Assembly (NCBI GenBank): GCA_019683665.1
Contig: JADGIB010000006.1
Span: forward strand, 1 to 30,785
DNA from: Solirubrobacteraceae bacterium
Lineage (GTDB): Bacteria > Actinomycetota > Thermoleophilia > Solirubrobacterales > Solirubrobacteraceae
Direction of reading: 5' to 3'
DNA length: 30,785 nucleotides
A program made the translations under genes and the position numbers. Numbering within the stretch: the stretch's first letter is position 1; every line of letters begins with the position of its first letter. Shown here one piece after another: positions 20,856 to 28,214 of this stretch. Below the pieces are notes generated by a model. The model was not told where the DNA came from. It searched no databases and saw nothing but the letters and a program-made list of their open reading frames with translations.

Positions 20856-22544
20856 GCCCGACCGCCAGCAGCGCGACGTCGTCCTGGGGCTCGCCGCCGG
20901 ACGCGTCCACGACCGCGGCCTCCAGCTCGGCGGTGACCGTGGCGGCCGGCGCCCCGGCCAGCGCGGCGAGCTGCTCGCGCAGGAGCCGGTCGCCGGCGGC
21001 GGGGTCGTCGCCGCGCAGCTCGACCGCGCCGTCGGTGTAGGCGACGAGCAGGTCCCCGGGGCCGAGGCGGACCTCCTCGGTGTGGAGGGCGGGCCGCTCG
21101 ACGGCGCCGATGAGCATCCCGCCGCCGGCCGTCTCCTCCACCCCGCCCCCGGCGCGCAGGACGAGCGGCGCCGGGTGGCCGCCGTCGGCGATCCGCACGG
21201 CGAGCCCGTCCCCGTCGAGCTCGGCGTCGAGGACGACCGCCGTGCAGAAGCGGGCGCCGTCGGTGCGCCGCAGCAGCGCCTCGTTGAGCAGGGCGAGGTT
21301 CTCGCGGCCGTCGCCGCCGCGCAGCGCCCCCGCGTAGAGCGTGTGGCGGGCCAGCGCGGTCAGCGCGGCGGCGTCGGCGCCCTTGCCGGAGACGTCGCCG
21401 ATGACGGCGGTGAAGCACCGCTCCCCGACCGGGTACACGTCGTAGAAGTCGCCGCCGACCCGGTTCTCGTCGCCGACCGGCCGGTAGCGGACGGCGAGGT
21501 CGACGCCGGGCAGCTCCGGCAGCGCCGCCGGCAGCAGCCCTTCCTGGAGGGTGCTGGCGATCGTCGAGCGCTCCGTGTAGAGGCGGGCGTTCTCCACGTG
21601 GAGGCCCGCCCACGCGGCGAGCGCCTCGGCCATCGTCACGTCCTCGGGGCCGTAGCGGCGGCCGGACTCGGCGTGGACGAGCGTGATCGTGCCGATCGTC
21701 CGCCGGGGCGAGCGCAGCGGCACGACGAGCGACGACCGCACCCGAGCGCGCGCAGGTCGCGCAGGTGGCGCTCGTCGGCGGCGATCGCCTCGAGGTCGGC
21801 GTCGGCGACCGTCTCCTGGAGGACCGGGCGGCCGGCGCGCAGCGCCTCGGCCGGGGCGCCGGGGCCGTCGACGCGCAGCGGGCGGCGGCCGATCATCGCC
21901 CACAGCAGCCGCTCCCGCCCGGCGTCGCGGTGGGCGGCGGCGACCGGGCCCAGGCGCCCGTCGCGGTCGACGAGCGAGATCGCGCACCAGTCGGCGGCGC
22001 GCGGGACGGCGGCCCGGGCCAGGCGGCGCAGCGCCTGGCGGGCGTCCATCGACGTCGACATCCGGGCGCCCGCCTCGGCGATGAACGCGGTCCGCTCCCG
22101 GGCCAGCTCGGCCTCGGCGCGCGCCGCCAGCGCCTCCCGCAGCGCGCGCTGCAGCTCGGCGGCCGGCCGCTCCTCGTGCACGGCGCGCAGCATCGCCGCG
22201 ACGCCGATCGTCGCGCCGTCCTCGTCGCGCAGCGGGAAGTACGCGCCGGTCCAGTCGACCGTCTCGCCCCCGGACGCGGGCGTCGTCCCCCGCACGGCGC
22301 GCCCGACGACCGGCTCCTCGGTGGCGAGCACCTGGGCCAGGAGCAGCTCGAGCGACGCGCCCAGCTCGCCGGCGAGGGCGGGCAGCGTCCGTCCCAGGCA
22401 CGCCGCCTCGGGCCGGCCGAGCAGCCGAGCGAGCGCCGGGTTCGCGTAGCGCAAGCGCAGCTGCCCGTCCCAGAGGCCGACCCCCACCGGCGCCTGGGCG
22501 GCGATCGCGTCGAGCAGGGCGACGGTGCCCCGGACGCCGTCCAT
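20842..22544 (-). CDS. PAS-GAF-PP2C (SpoIIE-type) phosphatase, disrupted by a one-base frameshift
   Basis: Restored, the protein would have 567 residues. It has a PAS domain (about 10-125, APVGVGLWDGQLRLRYANPA), a coiled coil (about 130-165), a GAF domain (about 170-330) and a PP2C/SpoIIE phosphatase domain (about 345-567). The phosphatase shows NRVGGDFYDV, VIGDVSGKG and EPQDDVALL with the metal-binding aspartates. Such RsbU/RsbP-like enzymes dephosphorylate anti-anti-sigma factors in stress signalling. The reading frame breaks near 21740-21743 inside the GAF domain. A CCC run on the plus strand would need one more C to join DLRALG to VRSSLVVPLR. As read, the first frame gives 302 residues ending at 21636 and the catalytic domain lacks a start. 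ATG 22544 follows TAGGGT by 8 nt. Confidence 0.85.
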
Positions 22545-22552
22545 GGGCCGGG

Positions 22553-22558
22553 ACCCTA
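22553..22558 (-). promoter_or_regulatory. Predicted -10 element TAGGGT of the PAS-GAF-PP2C gene, overlapping the pdxT stop
   Basis: TAGGGT ends 8 nt before the ATG at 22544. Its first three bases (22558-22556) are the pdxT stop codon. No ribosome-binding site is seen. Confidence 0.6.
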
Positions 22559-23146
22559 GCGGTCGCCGCGCCGCGCGAGCACCAGCTCGAGGAACCGCCG
22601 GTGCAGGCGGACGTCGTCCGACAGCTCCGGGTGGAAGGAGACCGCGAGCAGGTTCCCCTGGCGGACGGCGACCGGGTGGCCGTCGACCTCGGCGAGGACC
22701 TCGACGTCCGGCCCGGCCTCGCGCACCCACGGCGCGCGGATGAAGACGGCCCGGATCGGCTCCTGCCCGTCGGTGACGCCCGGCACGTGCAGGTCGGCCT
22801 CGAACGAGTGCAGCTGGCGGCCGAACGCGTTGCGCCGGCAGAGGACGTCCAGCAGCCCGAGGTGGGCGCGGTCGAGCATGATCATGCCCGCGCACGTGCC
22901 GAACACGGGCGTGCCGTCGGCGACGAGGGCGCGGAGGGGCTCGGCGAGCCCCTCGCGCTCGACGGCGAGCGTCATCGTCGTCGACTCGCCGCCCGGCCAC
23001 ACGAGCCCCTCGAGGCCCTCGAGATCGGCCGGGGTGCGCACCTCGCGCACGCGGGCGCCGAGCCCGCGCAGCATGCGCTCGTGCGCGGCGAAGCCGCCCT
23101 GGAGGGCGACGACGCCGATGAGCGGGGCGTCCGTCGTCGCCGTCAA
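22556..23146 (-). CDS. pdxT: Pyridoxal 5'-phosphate synthase glutaminase subunit PdxT
   Basis: PdxT hydrolyses glutamine and channels ammonia to PdxS for vitamin B6 synthesis. The 196-residue product is a class I glutamine amidotransferase with IGVVALQGGFAAHERML and the oxyanion motif GGESTTM. The nucleophile cysteine is in GTCAGMIML, the PdxT-typical RNAFGRQ segment is present, and the His-Glu pair is in SFHPELS. The start is TTG at 23146, directly abutting the pdxS stop (TAG then TTG); no ATG or GTG fits the conserved N-terminus. Coupled translation with pdxS is likely. Confidence 0.97.
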   Translation of the reverse strand: MTATTDAPLIGVVALQGGFAAHERMLRGLGARVREVRTPADLEGLEGLVWPGGESTTMTLAVEREGLAEPLRALVADGTPVFGTCAGMIMLDRAHLGLLDVLCRRNAFGRQLHSFEADLHVPGVTDGQEPIRAVFIRAPWVREAGPDVEVLAEVDGHPVAVRQGNLLAVSFHPELSDDVRLHRRFLELVLARRGDR

Positions 23147-24031
23147 CTACCAGCCGCGCCCGGCGAGCAGCTGCGACTCCTCGAGCGTCCGCGTCTCGAG
23201 GCTCTCCATCGCGGCGCCCAGGCCCTCGGAGGCCTTCGCCACGCGGGCCGGGTCCTGGTAGTGGGTCGTCGCCTCGACGATCGCCCGCGCCCGGCGCTCC
23301 GGGTCCTCGCTCTTGAAGATGCCCGAGCCGACGAACACGGCCTCGGCCCCGAGCTGCATGACGAGCGACGCGTCGGCCGGCGTGGCGATGCCGCCCGCGC
23401 AGAACAGCGGCACGGGCAGCCTGCCCTCGCGCGCGACGAAGCGCACGAGCTCGATCGGCGCCCGCAGCTCCTTGGCCGCGCCGTACAGCTCCATCTCGTC
23501 GAGCGTGCCGAGCCGCCGGATCTCGCCCCGGATCGAGCGCAGGTGGCGCACCGCCTCGACGATGTCGCCGGTGCCGGCCTCGCCCTTGGAGCGGATCATC
23601 GCCGCGCCCTCGGAGATGCGCCGCAGCGCCTCGCCGAGGTTCGTGGCGCCGCAGACGAACGGCACCTTGAACGCCCACTTGTCGATGTGGTGCGCCTCGT
23701 CGGCCGGGGTGAGGACCTCGGACTCGTCGATGAAGTCGACCTCGAGCGCCTCGAGGACCTGCGCCTCGGCGAAGTGGCCGATGCGGGCCTTGGCCATGAC
23801 CGGGATCGAGACGGCCTCCTGGATCCCTTTGATCATGGCCGGGTCGCTCATGCGCGCCACGCCCCCGTCCCGGCGGATGTCGGCCGGGACCCGCTCCAGC
23901 GCCATCACGGCGGCGGCGCCGGCCTCCTCGGCGATCTTCGCCTGCTCGGGGGTGACGACGTCCATGATGACGCCGCCCTTGAGCATCTCGGCCAGCCCGG
24001 CCTTGACGCGGAAGGTCGATTCGTCGCGCAT
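23147..24031 (-). CDS. pdxS: Pyridoxal 5'-phosphate synthase lyase subunit PdxS
   Basis: PdxS makes pyridoxal phosphate from ribose 5-phosphate, glyceraldehyde 3-phosphate and ammonia. The 294-residue product is normal length and strongly conserved. It has VKAGLAEMLKGGVIMDVV, the first catalytic lysine in VMAKARIGH, FVCGATNLGEALRRI, the second lysine in IRSKGEAGTGD, and CAGGIATPADASLVMQLGA. The start at 24031 follows TATAGT by 9 nt with no Shine-Dalgarno sequence. It lies 34 bp after an RpiR-family regulator on the same strand. The DeoC-like barrel forms a dodecamer with PdxT. Confidence 0.98.
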   Translation of the reverse strand: MRDESTFRVKAGLAEMLKGGVIMDVVTPEQAKIAEEAGAAAVMALERVPADIRRDGGVARMSDPAMIKGIQEAVSIPVMAKARIGHFAEAQVLEALEVDFIDESEVLTPADEAHHIDKWAFKVPFVCGATNLGEALRRISEGAAMIRSKGEAGTGDIVEAVRHLRSIRGEIRRLGTLDEMELYGAAKELRAPIELVRFVAREGRLPVPLFCAGGIATPADASLVMQLGAEAVFVGSGIFKSEDPERRARAIVEATTHYQDPARVAKASEGLGAAMESLETRTLEESQLLAGRGW

Positions 24032-24040
24032 ACGCCCTGC

Positions 24041-24046
24041 ACTATA
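24041..24046 (-). promoter_or_regulatory. Predicted -10 element TATAGT of pdxST
   Basis: TATAGT, the best consensus match of the series, ends 9 nt before the pdxS ATG. It lies immediately downstream (minus strand) of an inverted repeat. Confidence 0.65.
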
Positions 24047-24063
24047 GGACGGTCGCGCCGTCC
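24047..24063 (-). repeat. Inverted repeat GGACGG-N5-CCGTCC upstream of pdxS
   Basis: A perfect 6-bp inverted repeat with a 5-nt spacer lies between the RpiR gene stop (24066-24068) and the pdxS -10 box. It could be an operator for the adjacent RpiR-family protein or a short terminator hairpin for that gene. The sequence does not decide between them. Confidence 0.5.
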
Positions 24064-24065
24064 CG

Positions 24066-24968
24066 CTACTTCAGGCGGAACGCCTTGATGCGGTCTGCGT
24101 ACTGCGCGGCGTCGCGACTGTACACCCCGTATGCCAGCGCCTGGATCATCGACAGCAGCGCGGTGTGCGAGCGGACGAACGCCGGCGAGTTGCTGGAGTA
24201 GTACAGGCGCACCTGGGCGAGCTTGGCCACCTCGCTGAGCGTCGCGTCGGTGATCGCCAGCGTGCGCGACTTGCGGTGGCGCGCGAGCTTCATCGCGCGG
24301 ACGACGAGCGGGTGCGGGCGGCCGGCCGACAGGCCGACGACGAGCGTCTCCTCGTCGATGCGGGCCAGGCGCCCGAGCGCCTCCTGCGACGGCGACGCGA
24401 CGATCTCGGCGCGGACGTCCAGCAGCGACAGCAGGTGGCGCAGGTAGGAGGCGAAGAACGCCATCTGGTCGGTGCCGGCGATGAGGACGCGCTGGGCGGA
24501 GGCGATCATCTCGATCGCGGCCTCGACGTCCGAGCGCGACGACTTGCGGGCGGTCTCCTCGACGTTGACGTGGTCGGCGGCCAGCGCGGACTCGTACTCG
24601 TTCTGGTCGAGCGAGAACAGCGGCGCCGACCCGCCCGACTGCGCGGCCTGCGCCACGGAGCGGCGGTACTCCTCGCGCGCGGCGCCCTGGAGCTCGGGGA
24701 AGCCCTCGAAGCCGAGGGCCTGGGAGAAGCGGACGACGGTCGAGCTCGACGTGTTCGCGCGGCGCGCCAGCTCCTCGGCGGTCTGGAAGGCCGCCTCGTC
24801 CATGTGGTCGACGATGTACTGCGCCACGTCCTTCTGCGAACGCGAGAACTCGTCGAACCGGGCCTGGATGTACGCGGAGAGAGTCTGGTGTCGGGAGCCC
24901 TCGTACGGGAGCGGGCTCGCAGTGGTCGTTGCCGCACGCTTCATTGCCTGGGGGTGTTTCGCCACCAC
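24066..24968 (-). CDS. MurR/RpiR-family transcriptional regulator (HTH plus SIS domain)
   Basis: RpiR-type regulators couple an N-terminal helix-turn-helix to a sugar-phosphate-binding SIS domain. The 300-residue product has the HTH at about 40-110 (SRSQKDVAQYIVDHMDEAAF, then TAEELARRANTSSSTVVRF and QALGFEGFPEL). The SIS domain is at about 150-290 (RVLIAGTDQMAFFASYLRHLL, LVVGLSAGRPHPLV). The start is taken as GTG at 24968 because a GAAGGAG Shine-Dalgarno sequence lies 8 nt upstream. The ATG at 24944 has none, and would give 292 residues. It is 35 bp downstream of the small membrane gene of the phosphate uptake unit and 34 bp upstream of pdxS, whose enzyme uses ribose 5-phosphate. A sugar-phosphate ligand controlling pdxST is plausible but inferred. 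Confidence 0.93.
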   Translation of the reverse strand: MVAKHPQAMKRAATTTASPLPYEGSRHQTLSAYIQARFDEFSRSQKDVAQYIVDHMDEAAFQTAEELARRANTSSSTVVRFSQALGFEGFPELQGAAREEYRRSVAQAAQSGGSAPLFSLDQNEYESALAADHVNVEETARKSSRSDVEAAIEMIASAQRVLIAGTDQMAFFASYLRHLLSLLDVRAEIVASPSQEALGRLARIDEETLVVGLSAGRPHPLVVRAMKLARHRKSRTLAITDATLSEVAKLAQVRLYYSSNSPAFVRSHTALLSMIQALAYGVYSRDAAQYADRIKAFRLK

Positions 24969-24976
24969 CCCGGCGG

Positions 24977-24983
24977 CTCCTTC
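24977..24983 (-). promoter_or_regulatory. Shine-Dalgarno GAAGGAG deciding the rpiR-like start
   Basis: GAAGGAG lies 8 nt before the GTG at 24968. It is one of the few clear ribosome-binding sites in the window and supports read-through transcription from the phosphate transport genes. Confidence 0.65.
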
Positions 24984-25003
24984 ACCGCCGCGCGCGGCGC
25001 CGC

Positions 25004-25249
25004 CTACTTCGACAGCATCACGGTGACGCCGGTCACGACCGCGGCGGCGCACACGAGCGCGCAGACGGCGGTGACGACCCACCAGGCGATCGCGCTGCCG
25101 AGCGTGCCACCGCGGCGCTGCTGGGTGGCGCGCGAGGCGGCCGCGATCGCCAGCGAGAACGCGAGCGTCAGGCCGACGCCGGCGGCGAAGCTCACCCAGA
25201 CGACCTCGAGCAGGGCCCCGGTGTCGATGATCGCGGCGAGCACCGTCAC
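25004..25249 (-). CDS. Small two-helix membrane protein coupled to pit
   Basis: The 81-residue product has two hydrophobic helices. The first (about 12-38) is GALLEVVWVSFAAGVGLTLA and following residues. The second (about 52-78) is IAWWVVTAVCALVCAAAVV and following residues. They are joined by a basic loop, SRATQQRRGG. The start is GTG at 25249 and overlaps the pit stop as GTGA, so it is co-translated with the phosphate transporter. I do not recognise a family. Its position suggests a partner or stability factor of Pit, but no motif proves it. Confidence 0.78.
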   Translation of the reverse strand: MTVLAAIIDTGALLEVVWVSFAAGVGLTLAFSLAIAAASRATQQRRGGTLGSAIAWWVVTAVCALVCAAAVVTGVTVMLSK

Positions 25250-26352
25250 GCGGCCTCCGCGGCGGCGACCTCGTCCTGGCGCAGGCGCAGCAGGTAGAGG
25301 CCGATGAGGCCGAGGACGAGCAGGACGGCGACGACGACCGGGCCGGCGACGCCGCCCCCGAACAGGCTGCTGAACCCGTAGACGAGCGCGCCGGTCGCCC
25401 CGGCCATCGGCAGCGTCAGGACCCAGGCGATCGCGATGTTGCCGGCCACGCCCCAGCGGACCGCCGACAGGCGCTTGGCGGCGCCGGAGCCCATGACCGC
25501 GCCCGAGATGACGTGCGTCGTCGACAGCGGGAACCCGGCGTGGGTGGCGGCGAGGATGACGACGGCGCCGGCCCCCTGGGCGCTGAAGCCCTGGGCGGCG
25601 TCCATGCGGATGATCCGGCTGCCCATCGTGCGGATGATCCGCCAGCCGCCCGAGTAGGTCCCGAGCGCGATCGCGGTCGCCGCGCTCACGACGACCCACA
25701 GCGGCACCTCCGGGTCCTCGGCCGGCAGCGTGCCGTGGGCGACCAGCGCGAGCGTGATGACGCCCATCGTCTTCTGGGCGTCGTTCGTGCCGTGGGCGAG
25801 CGCGAGCAGGCCGCCGGAGACGACCTGGCCGAGCCGGAAGCCGCGCGTGACCGGGCCGGGCCGCTGGCGCCCGACGACGCGGTAGGCGACGATGATCGCG
25901 ACCCCGGCGACGCAGAACGCGAGCACCGGGGCGATCAGCGCGGGCACGATGACCTTGCCGAGCAGGCCCTCGCCGATGACGGCGTCCGGCCCGTGGGAGG
26001 CGAGGACGGCGCCGACGACGCCGCCGATGAGCGCGTGCGACGACGAGGACGGCAGGCCGAAGTACCAGGTGACGAGGTTCCAGACGATCGCGCCGACGAG
26101 GCCGGCGAAGATCACGCTCATCGACACGGCCGACGACTCGACGATGCCGCTGGCGATCGTGGCGGCGACCTCGAGCGACAGGAACGCGCCGACGAAGTTC
26201 AGCAGCGCGGCGAGGAGGATCGCGGCGCGCGGGCGCAGCGCGCGCGTGGAGATCGACGTCGCGACGACGTTGGCGGTGTCGTGGAAGCCGTTCGTGAAGT
26301 CGAACGCCAGGGCGACGCCGACGACGAGATAGAGCAGGAGATCGGCATCCAT
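25246..26352 (-). CDS. pit: Inorganic phosphate transporter, PiT family
   Basis: PiT proteins import phosphate (often as a metal-phosphate complex) using cation or proton gradients. The 368-residue product has about ten membrane helices and both inverted-repeat signatures: GFHDTANVVATSISTRAL near the N-terminus and ALAHGTNDAQKTMG in the middle. It also has GLPSSSSHALIGGVVGA and PLSTTHVISGAVMG. It lies 29 bp after the DUF47 gene, the usual PhoU-like partner, and overlaps the small membrane gene by four bases. No PhoB-box-like direct repeats were noticed. Confidence 0.96.
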   Translation of the reverse strand: MDADLLLYLVVGVALAFDFTNGFHDTANVVATSISTRALRPRAAILLAALLNFVGAFLSLEVAATIASGIVESSAVSMSVIFAGLVGAIVWNLVTWYFGLPSSSSHALIGGVVGAVLASHGPDAVIGEGLLGKVIVPALIAPVLAFCVAGVAIIVAYRVVGRQRPGPVTRGFRLGQVVSGGLLALAHGTNDAQKTMGVITLALVAHGTLPAEDPEVPLWVVVSAATAIALGTYSGGWRIIRTMGSRIIRMDAAQGFSAQGAGAVVILAATHAGFPLSTTHVISGAVMGSGAAKRLSAVRWGVAGNIAIAWVLTLPMAGATGALVYGFSSLFGGGVAGPVVVAVLLVLGLIGLYLLRLRQDEVAAAEAA

Positions 26353-26381
26353 GGGCGGACGGGCGGCGGGTCCGGCGGGTG

Positions 26382-27008
26382 CTACGCGTTCTTGATGACG
26401 ATGTTCGCGAGCGTGTTCGCGACGCGCTCGCAGGCGTCGATGGCGTCCTCCAGGCGCTCGTAGATGTCCTTCCAGCGGATGACGACCATCGGGTCGATCC
26501 CGGTGTCGAACAGCGAGGCGACCGCCTCGCGGACGATCCGGTCGCCGTCGTTCTCGAGGCGGTGGATCTCGGCCGTGTGCGGCCCGAGGTCCCCGAAGGT
26601 GCGCAGCAGCGGCATCGCCTCGGCGATCTGGCGGGAGGCCATCAGCAGGATGTGGGCCATCCGCTGGGCCTGCTCCATCGGCGCCTCGATCTTGTAGAGG
26701 CCCATGTAGTCCGCCGTCTCCTCGGTGAAGTCGAGGACGTCGTCGAGGGTGGTGGCGAGCTCGAGGATGTCCTCGCGCTCGATCGGGGTCACGAACGTCT
26801 GGTTGAGCCGGCTGACGATCTCCGCGGTGATGCGGTCGCCGTTCTGCTCGCAGATGAGGATGTCGCGGGCCAGCTCCGGCCGCTCCGGCCACGCGGCCAT
26901 CATCTGGTCCAGCAGGTCGGCGGCGCGGACGAGGTTCGTCGCGGACTCCTCGAACAGCGTGAAGTACGTCGCGTCGCGACCGATGAGCGCGGAGGTCAGG
27001 CGGGACAC
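26382..27008 (-). CDS. DUF47 PhoU-like protein, Pit accessory
   Basis: DUF47 proteins are cytoplasmic helical bundles related to PhoU that usually sit beside pit genes and are thought to regulate phosphate uptake. The 208-residue product has the ATNLVRAADLL opening, ICEQNGDRITAEIVSRLN, FVTPIEREDILELATTLDD and a second half-repeat IHRLENDGDRIVREAVASLF. The paired ENDGDR and EQNGDR blocks are the family's metal-binding-type signature. The start is GTG at 27008, 7 nt after a TAATCT box; an in-frame upstream extension lacks family similarity. Confidence 0.93.
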   Translation of the reverse strand: MSRLTSALIGRDATYFTLFEESATNLVRAADLLDQMMAAWPERPELARDILICEQNGDRITAEIVSRLNQTFVTPIEREDILELATTLDDVLDFTEETADYMGLYKIEAPMEQAQRMAHILLMASRQIAEAMPLLRTFGDLGPHTAEIHRLENDGDRIVREAVASLFDTGIDPMVVIRWKDIYERLEDAIDACERVANTLANIVIKNA

Positions 27009-27015
27009 GCCAGCC

Positions 27016-27021
27016 AGATTA
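27016..27021 (-). promoter_or_regulatory. Predicted -10 element TAATCT of the DUF47-pit unit
   Basis: TAATCT ends 7 nt before the GTG at 27008 with no Shine-Dalgarno sequence. It probably drives the DUF47, pit and small membrane genes, and perhaps the RpiR gene. Confidence 0.6.
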
Positions 27022-27102
27022 TCTCGGCCCGTCGCCGGAACGCGACGCGGGCGCCGGCCGCCCCAGCCGTTTCGGGGGGTCGCGGCCGGGTACCCCGGGG
27101 CC

Positions 27103-27342
27103 ATGGCCCCTCCCCTCATCTTCCTGACGTTCGTCGTCGTGGCCGCGCTGCTCATCGCGGTCGCCGCGTTCGTCGCCACCCGCACCGGGCTGTGGGTGCG
27201 CGAGACGAGCCCGGACGCGGAGACCGAGGCGGGCGCCCCGGACGCCGCCCGGCCGGCGGCGGACGAGGACGAGCCGCGCTTCGAGCGACCGCAGCACGTC
27301 GCGGTCTCCGACCCGGCGCGCCAGCGCTACATCGGCACCTGA
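27103..27342 (+). CDS. Small single-pass membrane protein
   Basis: The 79-residue product has one N-terminal helix (about 5-27, IFLTFVVVAALLIAVAAFVA), then a hydrophilic acidic tail ending in RQRYIGT. No family is recognised. ATG 27103 is preceded by TACCCC, a poor -10 match, and no clear ribosome-binding site. It is divergent from the DUF47 gene across 94 bp and 64 bp upstream of the enoyl reductase. Coding character is supported by third-position GC and the membrane-helix/tail layout, but evidence is modest. Confidence 0.65.
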   Translation: MAPPLIFLTFVVVAALLIAVAAFVATRTGLWVRETSPDAETEAGAPDAARPAADEDEPRFERPQHVAVSDPARQRYIGT

Positions 27343-27391
27343 CGCTCGGGCGCGCGGTGTCGATCCGCGCGCCACGCGCCGCCCGACCGCG

Positions 27392-27397
27392 TAGGGT
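27392..27397 (+). promoter_or_regulatory. Predicted -10 element TAGGGT of the enoyl-ACP reductase gene
   Basis: TAGGGT ends 9 nt before the ATG at 27407, with no Shine-Dalgarno sequence. Leaderless translation is likely. Confidence 0.62.
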
Positions 27398-27406
27398 GGC
27401 GGACCG

Positions 27407-28213
27407 ATGTCACTGCTCGAAGGTCGCCGCCTGCTCATCACCGGGGTCCTCACGGACCGCTCGATCGCGTTCGCCGTCGCCCGGGCCGCCCAGGAGGAGG
27501 GCGCCGAGGTCGTCCTCACCGGCTTCGGCCGGGGCCTGCGGATCACCCAGCGCATCGCCAAGCGCCTGCCGCAGGAGTGCGACGTGCTGGAGATGGACGT
27601 CAACGACCCCGCCCACCTCGAGGCCGTCGCCGCCGACCTGCAGTCGCGCTGGGGCGCGCTCGACGGCGTCCTGCACGCGATCGCGTTCGCCCCTGGCGAC
27701 GCGCTCGGCGGCGAGTTCCTCACCACCCCGGCCGAGTCGGCCGAGACCGCGTTCCGCACGTCGGCGTTCTCGCTGAAGGCGCTCGCAGCGGCGCTCCTGC
27801 CGCTGCTGGAGCGCGGCGAGCAGCCGTCGATCGTCGGCCTCGACTTCGACGCGACGGTCGCGTGGCCGATCTACGACTGGATGGGCGTCGCGAAGGCGGC
27901 GCTGGAGTCCGTCAACCGCTACCTCGCCCGCGACCTCGGGCCGCGCGGCATCCGCTGCAACCTCGTGTCGGCCGGGCCGCTGCAGACGATGGCGGCGAGC
28001 TCGATCCCCGGGTTCGAGCAGCTCGCCGGCTCGTGGGGCGCGATGGCGCCGCTGCCGTGGGACACCGGCGACCACGACGCGGTCGCGCAGGCCGTCCTGT
28101 GGCTGCTGTCGGCCCGCGCGCGCGGGATCACCGGCGAGATCCTCCACGTCGACGGCGGCTACCACGCGATGGGCGCCCCCGTCCGCGACCTGCCCGCGGC
28201 CGGGTCGGCGTGA
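27407..28213 (+). CDS. fabI: Enoyl-[acyl-carrier-protein] reductase, InhA/FabI type
   Basis: The enzyme performs the last reduction of fatty-acid elongation with NADH. The 268-residue product resembles mycobacterial InhA: GVLTDRSIAFAVA (cofactor loop), LTGFGRGLRITQRI, IVGLDFDATVAWPIYDW and the catalytic pair Y156 and K163 in YDWMGVAK, followed by AALESVNRYLARDLG. The substrate-binding stretch between AGPLQT and APLPW is about ten residues shorter than I recall for InhA. That fits ordinary-length rather than very long acyl chains (inference). The usual upstream ketoreductase gene is absent. Its stop is one base from the convergent DAHP synthase stop. Confidence 0.95.
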   Translation: MSLLEGRRLLITGVLTDRSIAFAVARAAQEEGAEVVLTGFGRGLRITQRIAKRLPQECDVLEMDVNDPAHLEAVAADLQSRWGALDGVLHAIAFAPGDALGGEFLTTPAESAETAFRTSAFSLKALAAALLPLLERGEQPSIVGLDFDATVAWPIYDWMGVAKAALESVNRYLARDLGPRGIRCNLVSAGPLQTMAASSIPGFEQLAGSWGAMAPLPWDTGDHDAVAQAVLWLLSARARGITGEILHVDGGYHAMGAPVRDLPAAGSA

Positions 28214-28214
28214 C

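Noticed and set aside
24944..24968. ATG 24944 as the rpiR-like start
   Set aside because: No ribosome-binding site precedes it, whereas the GTG 24 nt upstream has a strong GAAGGAG at 8-nt spacing.
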